Source: Bombus terrestris (taxonomy: Eukaryota > Arthropoda > Insecta > Hymenoptera > Apidae). Taken from it: a stretch of DNA of 64,000 nucleotides. Positions 58,031 through 64,000 of this stretch are shown here, piece by piece (position 1 is the stretch's first letter; each line of letters starts with the position of its first letter). Below the pieces are notes generated by a model that did not search any database, was not told the origin of the DNA, and saw only the letters and a program-made list of their open reading frames with translations. The position numbers and the translations under genes are program-made. The stretch is from assembly GCF_910591885.1 (NCBI RefSeq), contig NW_025963557.1:744001-808000 (forward strand), written 5' to 3'.

Positions 58031-60640
58031 AGTATTACTTTATAATGTATGACGTTATGTAGCATTACGGTATTACGAATAACGTTGTATTGTGTTACTT
58101 TATAACGTATGGCGTTATTTAGTGTTACGTTATAACGTATGACGTCGTGTAGTATTACGTTATAACGTATGACGTTATGTATTATTACGATATAACGTAA
58201 TACGTTATGCAGTATTGGGTTATAACGTATGACGTCATGTAGTATTACTTTATGACGTAAGACGTTATGTCTTATTACGATATAACGTATGACGTTATGT
58301 ATTATTACGATATAACGTATGACGCCATGCAGTATTAGGTTATAACGTATGACGTCATGTAGTATTACTTTATGACGTATGACGTCATGTAGTATTACGT
58401 TATAACGTATGCCGGTATGAAACATTACGTTATTCCGTATAACGTTATATTGTGTTACCTTATGAAGTGTGACCTTATGTTGTATTACGTTATAACGTAT
58501 GCCGTCATGTAGTATTAGGATATAACTTATTACGTTATGTAGTATTACGTTATTACGAATAACGTTATATAGTGATACTTTATATCGTATGACCTTATCT
58601 TGTGTTACGTTATAACGTATGACGTCATGTAGTATTATTTTATGACGTATGACGTCATGTAGTATTACTTTATGACGTAAGACGTTATGTATTATTACGA
58701 TATAACGTATGACGTTATGTATTATTACGATATAACGTATGACGCCATGCAGTATTAGGTTATAACGTATGACGTCATGTAATATTACGTTATAACGTAT
58801 GGCGTTATGTAGAATTACGATATAACGTATGACGTCATGTGGTATTACGTTATTGCTAATAACGGTATATTGTGCTACTTTATGACGTATGACGTCATGT
58901 AGTATTACGTCATAACGTATGACGGTATGAAATATTACGTTATTCCGTATAACGTTATATAGTGTTACTTTATGAAGTATGACGTTATGTTGTATTACGT
59001 TATAACGTATGCCGTCATGTAGTATTAGGATATAACTTATTACGTTATGTAGTATTACGTTATTACGAATAACATTATATAGTGATACTTTATAACGTAT
59101 GACCTTATGTTGTGTTACGTTATAACATATGACGTCATGTAGTATTACGTTATTACGAATATCGATACATTGTGTTACTTTATAACGTATGACGTCATGT
59201 GGTATTACTTTACTACGAATAACGTTATATTGTGTTACTTTATAACGTATGACGTTATGTAGTGTTACGTTATAACGTATGACGTCGTGTAGTATTACGT
59301 TATAACGTATTACGTTATGTATTATTACGATATAACGTAATACGATATATAGTGATACTTTGTAACGTATGACCTTATGTTGTGTTACGTTATAACGTAT
59401 GACGTCATGTAGTATTACGATATAACGTACTACGTTATATAGAATTACGATATAACGCACAACGTTATGTCGTATTACGTTATAACGTATCATGTCATGT
59501 AGTTTTTCGTTATAACGTATGACGTTACGCAGTATTACGATATAACGTATGATGTTATGGAGTATTACGTTATAACGTATGACGTTATGTATTATTACGA
59601 TATAGCGTACTACGCTATATAGAATTACGATATAACGCACAATGTTATGTCGTATTACGTTATAACGTATGAGGTCATGTTGTATTACGTTATCACGAAT
59701 ATCGTAATATTGTGTTACTTTATGACGTATGACGTCATGTAGTATTACTTTATGACGTATGACGTCATGTAGTATTACGTTATAACATATGACGTCATGT
59801 AGTATTACGATATAACGTACAACGTTGCATAGAATTACGATATAACGCACAACGTTATGTCGTATTACGTTATAACGTATCATGTCATGTAGTATTACGT
59901 TATAACGTATGACGTCATGGAGTATTACGTTATAACGTATGAGGTCATGTGGTATTACGTTATTACGAATATCGTAATGTTGTGTTACTTTATGAGGTAT
60001 GACGTCATGTAGTATTACGTTATTACGAATATCGTAATATTGTGTTACGTTATAACGTATGACGTCGTGTAGTATTACGTTATAACGTATGACGTTACGC
60101 AGTATTACGTTATAACGTATGATGTTATGTAGTATTACGTTATAAAGTATGACGTTATGGAGTATTACGTTATAACGTATGAGGTCATGTGATATTACGT
60201 TATCACGAATATCGTAATATTGTGTTACTTTATGACGTATGACGTCATGTAGTATTACGTTATAACATATAACGTCATGTAGTATTACGATATAACGCAC
60301 AACGTTGCATAGAATTACGATATAACGCACAACGTTATGTCGTATTACGTTATAACGTATCATGTCATGTAGTATTACGTTATAACGTATGACGTCATGT
60401 GGTATTACGTTATTGCGAATAACGTTTTATTGTGTTACTTTATGACGAATGACGTCATGTAGTATTACGTTATAACGTATGACGGTATGTAATATTACGT
60501 TATTCCGTATAACGTTATATAGTGTTACTTTATGAAGTATGACGTTATGTTGTATTACGTTATAACGTTTGACGTTATGGGGCATTTCGTTATAACGTAT
60601 GACGTCATGTGGTATTACGTTATTACGAATAACGTTATAT
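57987..60640 (+). repeat. B block, copy 3
   Basis: 2,654 bp, the same length as copy 2. A few private substitutions are visible, for example TATGTCTTATTACG near 58270 and TACGATATATAG near 59344. Its left boundary element is an ordinary class-d element, so the 523-bp upstream interval is intact. Confidence 0.82.
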
Positions 60641-60684
60641 TGTGTTACTTTATGTAGTATGACTTATGTAGTATGACGTGATGT
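60641..60684 (+). repeat. 44-bp long monomer, class e
   Basis: Counterpart of 37513 but preceded by ACGAATAACGTTATAT, one base different. Confidence 0.9.
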
Positions 60685-61344
60685 ATTATTACTTTATAAT
60701 GTATGACCTTATGTAGCATTACGGTATTACGAATGACGTTGTATTGTGTTACTTTATAACGTATGACGTTATTTAGTGTTACGTTATAATGTATGACGTC
60801 GTGTAGTATTACGTTATAACGTATGACGTTATGTATTATTACGATATAACGTAATACGTTATGCAGTATTGGGTTATAACGTATGACGTCATGTAGTTTT
60901 GCGTTATAACGTATGACGTTACGCAGTATTACGTTATAACGTATGATGTTATGGAGTATTACAATATAACGTATGACGTTATGTATTATTAAGAAATAGC
61001 GTACAACGTTATATAGAATTACGATATAACGCACAACGTTATGTCGTATTACGTTATAACGTATGAGGTCATGTGGTATTACGTTATTACGAATATCGTA
61101 ATATTGTGTTACTTCATGAGGTATGACGTCATGTAGTATTACTTTATGACATATGACGTCATGTAGTATTACTTTATGACGTATGACGTCATGTAGCATT
61201 AGGATATAACTTATTACGTTATGTAGTATTACGTTATTACGAATAACGTTACATAGTGATACTTTATAACGTATGACCTTATGTTGTGTTATGTTATAAC
61301 GTATGACGTCATGTGGTATTACGTTATTACGAATAACGTTATAT
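60641..61344 (+). repeat. C block, third super-repeat
   Basis: 704 bp with no one-base deletion, collinear with 37513-38216 at an offset of 23,128 bp. It shares the TTACAATATAACG variant near 60960, which matches the one near 37833. Confidence 0.82.
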
Positions 61345-61388
61345 TGTGTTACTTTATGTAGTATGACTTATGCAGTATGACGTGACGT
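61345..61388 (+). repeat. 44-bp long monomer, class d
   Basis: Counterpart of 38217; opens the fused D/E block. Confidence 0.9.
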
Positions 61389-63188
61389 AGTATTACTTTA
61401 TAATGTATGACGTTATGTAGCATTACGGTATTACGAATAACGTTGTATTTTGTTACTTTATAACGTATGGCGTTATTTAGTGTTACGTTATAACGTATGA
61501 CGTCGTGTAGTATTACGTTATAACGTATGACGTTATGTATTAATACGATATAACGTAATACGTTATGCAGTATTGGGTTATAACGTATGACGTTATGTAT
61601 TATTACGATATAACGTAATACGTTATGCAGTATTAGGTTATATCGTATGACGTTATGGAGTATTGCGTTATAACGTATGACGTCATGTGGTATTACGTTA
61701 TTACGAATAACGTTATATTGTGTTACTTTATAACGTATGGCGTTATGTAGTGTTACGTTATAACGTATGACGTCGTGTAGTATTACGTTATAACGTATGA
61801 CGTTATGTATTATTACGATATAACGTAATACGTTATATAGTGATACTTTATAACGTATGACCTTATGTTGTGTTACGTTATAACGTATGACGTCATGTAG
61901 TATTACGATATAACGTACTACGTTATATAGAATTACGATATAACGCACAACGTTATGTCGTATTACCTTATAACGTATCATGTCATGTAGTTTTTCGTTA
62001 TAACGTATGACGTTACGCAGTATTACGATATAACGTATGATGTTATGGAGTATTACGTTATAACGTATGACGTTATGTATTATTACGATATAGCGTACTA
62101 CGCTATATAGAATTACGATATAACGCACAACGTTATGTCGTATTACGTTATAACGTATGAGGTCATGTTGTATTACGTTATCACGAATATCGTAATATTG
62201 TGTTACTTTATGACGTATGACGTCATGTAGTATTACTTTATGACGTATGACGTCATGTAGTATTACGTTATTACGAATATCGTAATATTGTGTTACATTA
62301 TAACGTATGACGTCGTGTAGTATTACGTTATAACGTATGACGTTACGCAGTATTACGTTATAACGTATGATGTTATGTAGTATTACGTTATAAAGTATGA
62401 CGTTATGGAGTATTACGTTATAACGTATGAGGTCATGTGATATTACGTTATCACGAATATCGTAATATTGTGTTACTTTATGACGTATGACGTCATGTAG
62501 TATTACGTTATAAAATATAACGTCATGTAGTATTACGATATAACGTACAACGTTGCATGGAATTACGATATAACGCACAACGTTATGTCGTATTACGTTA
62601 TAACGTATCATGTCATGTAGTATTACGTTATAACGTATGACGTCATGTGGTATTACGTTATTGCTAATAACGGTATATTGTGCTACTTTATGACGTATGC
62701 CGTCATGTAGTATTAGGATATACCTTATTACGTTATGTAGTATTACGTTATTACGAATAACATTATATAGTGATACTTTATAACGTATGACCTTATGTTG
62801 TGTTACGTTATAACATATGACGTCATGTAGTATTACGTTATTACGAATATCGTTACAATGTGTTACTTTATTACGTATGACGTCATGTAGTCTTACGTTA
62901 TAACGTATGGCGATATGTAGTATTACGATATAACGTATCACGTCATGTGGTATTACGTTATTGCGAATAAAGTTTTATTGTGTTACTTTATGACGTATGA
63001 CGTCATGTAGTATTACGTTATAACGTATGACGGTATGTAATATTACGTTATCCCGTATAACGTTATATAGTGTTACTTTATGAAGTATGACGTTATGTTG
63101 TATTACGTTATAACGTTTGACGTTATGGGGCATTTCGTTATAACGTATGACGTCATGTGGCATTACGTTATTACGAATAACGTTATAT
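61345..63188 (+). repeat. Fused D/E block, third super-repeat
   Basis: The left end follows the D block at 38217 (offset 23,128 bp) and the right part follows the E block at 45.4-47.4 kb (offset 15,811 bp). The switch lies between 61577 and 61593. Relative to 38217-41800 the block is 1,740 bp (58 monomers) shorter. Confidence 0.82.
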
Positions 63189-63232
63189 TGTGTTACTTTA
63201 TGTAGTATGACTTATGTAGTATGACGTGATGT
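63189..63232 (+). repeat. 44-bp long monomer, class e
   Basis: Last element in the window; 29-bp monomer at 63443. Confidence 0.9.
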
Positions 63233-64000
63233 ATTATTACTTTATAATGTATGACCTTATGTAGCATTACGGTATTACGAATGACGTTGTATTGTGTTAC
63301 TTTATAACGTATGACGTTATTTAGTGTTACGTTATAATGTATGACGTCGTGTAGTATTACGTTATAACGTATGACGTTATGTATTATTACGATATAACGT
63401 AATACGTTATGCAGTATTGGGTTATAACGTATGACGTCATGTACTTTGCGTTATAACGTATGACGTTACGCAGTATTACGTTATAACGTATGATGTTATG
63501 GAGTATTACGTTATAACGTATGACGTTATGTATTATTAAGAAATAGCGTACAACGTTATATAGAATTACGATATAACGCACAACGTTATGTCGTATTACG
63601 TTATAACGTATGAGGTCATGTGGTATTACGTTATTACGAATATCGTAATATTGTGTTACTTCATGAGGTATGACTTCATGTAGTATTACTTTATGACGTA
63701 TGACATCATGTAGTATTACTTTATGACGTATGACGTTATGTATTATTACGATATAACGTATGACGTTATGCAGTATTAGGTTATAACGTATGACGTCATG
63801 CAGTTTTGCGTTATAACGTATGACGTTATGGAGTATTACGTTATAACGTATGGCGTTATGTAGTATTACGATATAACGTATGACGTCATGTGGTATTACG
63901 TTATAGCTAATAACGTTATATTGTGTTACTTTATGACGTATGACGTCATGTAGTATTACTTTATGACGTATGACGTCATGTAGCATTAGGATATAACTTA
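63189..64000 (+). repeat. C block running off the window end
   Basis: Matches 8047 and 47378 onward, with the one-base-shorter monomer at 63443 and the ATTAAGAAATAGCG monomer. It has one private change, TAGCTAATAACGTTAT near 63904, where other copies read TAACGGTAT. The satellite continues beyond the window. Confidence 0.85.

Larger units (their letters stand above)
1..64000 (+). repeat. 30-bp satellite array filling the window
   Basis: Head-to-tail monomers of 30 bp run from the first base to the last, about 2,115 monomer equivalents after allowing for 41 long copies. Each monomer has the layout AGTATTACGTTATAA followed by a related 15-bp half centred on GACGTCAT or GACGTTAT. I saw no inverted monomer, no interruption by other sequence and no stretch without the repeat. 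Typical substitutions are ACGTTA to ACTTTA, TATAACG to TATTACG, GACGTC to GACGTT, and first bases AG to TG, GG, CG or AA. Pure satellite of this length with higher-order structure is a eukaryotic heterochromatin feature; centromeric or pericentromeric location is inference. No protein-coding or RNA gene is supported anywhere. Confidence 0.97.

Noticed and set aside
1..64000. CRISPR array
   Set aside because: There are no unique spacers; monomers abut and diverge gradually along their whole length.
1..64000. CENP-B box or telomeric repeat
   Set aside because: I saw no TTCGNNNNANNCGGG-type motif and no TTAGGG-like runs; AGTATTAGG is an ordinary monomer variant.
1..64000. TATAA-like motifs (TTATAACG, GATATAACG) as promoters
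   Set aside because: They occur in almost every monomer as part of the 14-bp palindrome, so they carry no specific promoter information.
1..64000. Bacterial iteron origin or phage repeat region
   Set aside because: Iterons number a few to tens; 64 kb of pure repeat with multi-kilobase higher-order structure and no replication gene does not fit.

Overview
The whole 64 kb window is one satellite DNA array. Every stretch I read consists of head-to-tail copies of a 33% GC, ~30-bp monomer, all in the same orientation. I found no unique sequence, transposon, RNA gene or credible protein gene. This points to a eukaryotic heterochromatic, possibly pericentromeric or subtelomeric, array. The organism cannot be identified from the sequence, and both window edges lie inside the array.

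The monomer carries two overlapping perfect palindromes, TACGTTATAACGTA and ATGACGTCAT, and three ACGT cores. Its two 15-bp halves match at about 10 to 11 of 15 positions, so it looks like a diverged dimer. The 30-bp register across the window is disturbed in only two ways that I could find: 41 copies of a 44-bp long monomer (three half-monomers of 15, 14 and 15 bp) and 13 one-base deletions. All other length changes between paralogous blocks are whole monomers, or whole monomers plus one long monomer.

The organisation is nested: 15-bp half, 30-bp monomer, 120-, 480- and 1,320-bp tandem units, ~2.26-kb, ~4.1-4.6-kb and ~5.6-5.9-kb modules, and a 23-34-kb super-repeat. With my block names the order is: 480-bp array (1-1071), A (1072-5332), B (5333-8046), C-D-E (8047-13773), C-D' (13774-16470), F with a fourfold 1,320-bp unit (16471-22470), G (22471-23487), A/480-bp modules (23488-34858), B (34859-37512), three rounds of C-D modules (37513-50370), F' with one 1,320-bp unit (50371-52504), G' (52505-52850), 480-bp array (52851-54099), A (54100-57986), B (57987-60640), C (60641-61344), a fused D/E (61345-63188) and C (63189-64000). 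The window therefore holds roughly two and a half super-repeats that differ in internal module copy number.

The array works as a record of unequal exchange. Several deletion junctions can be placed to within 17-58 bp, one of them inside a 44-bp element. The long minus-strand open frames, up to 1,912 codons, follow from a repeat length that is a multiple of three and are not annotated as genes.
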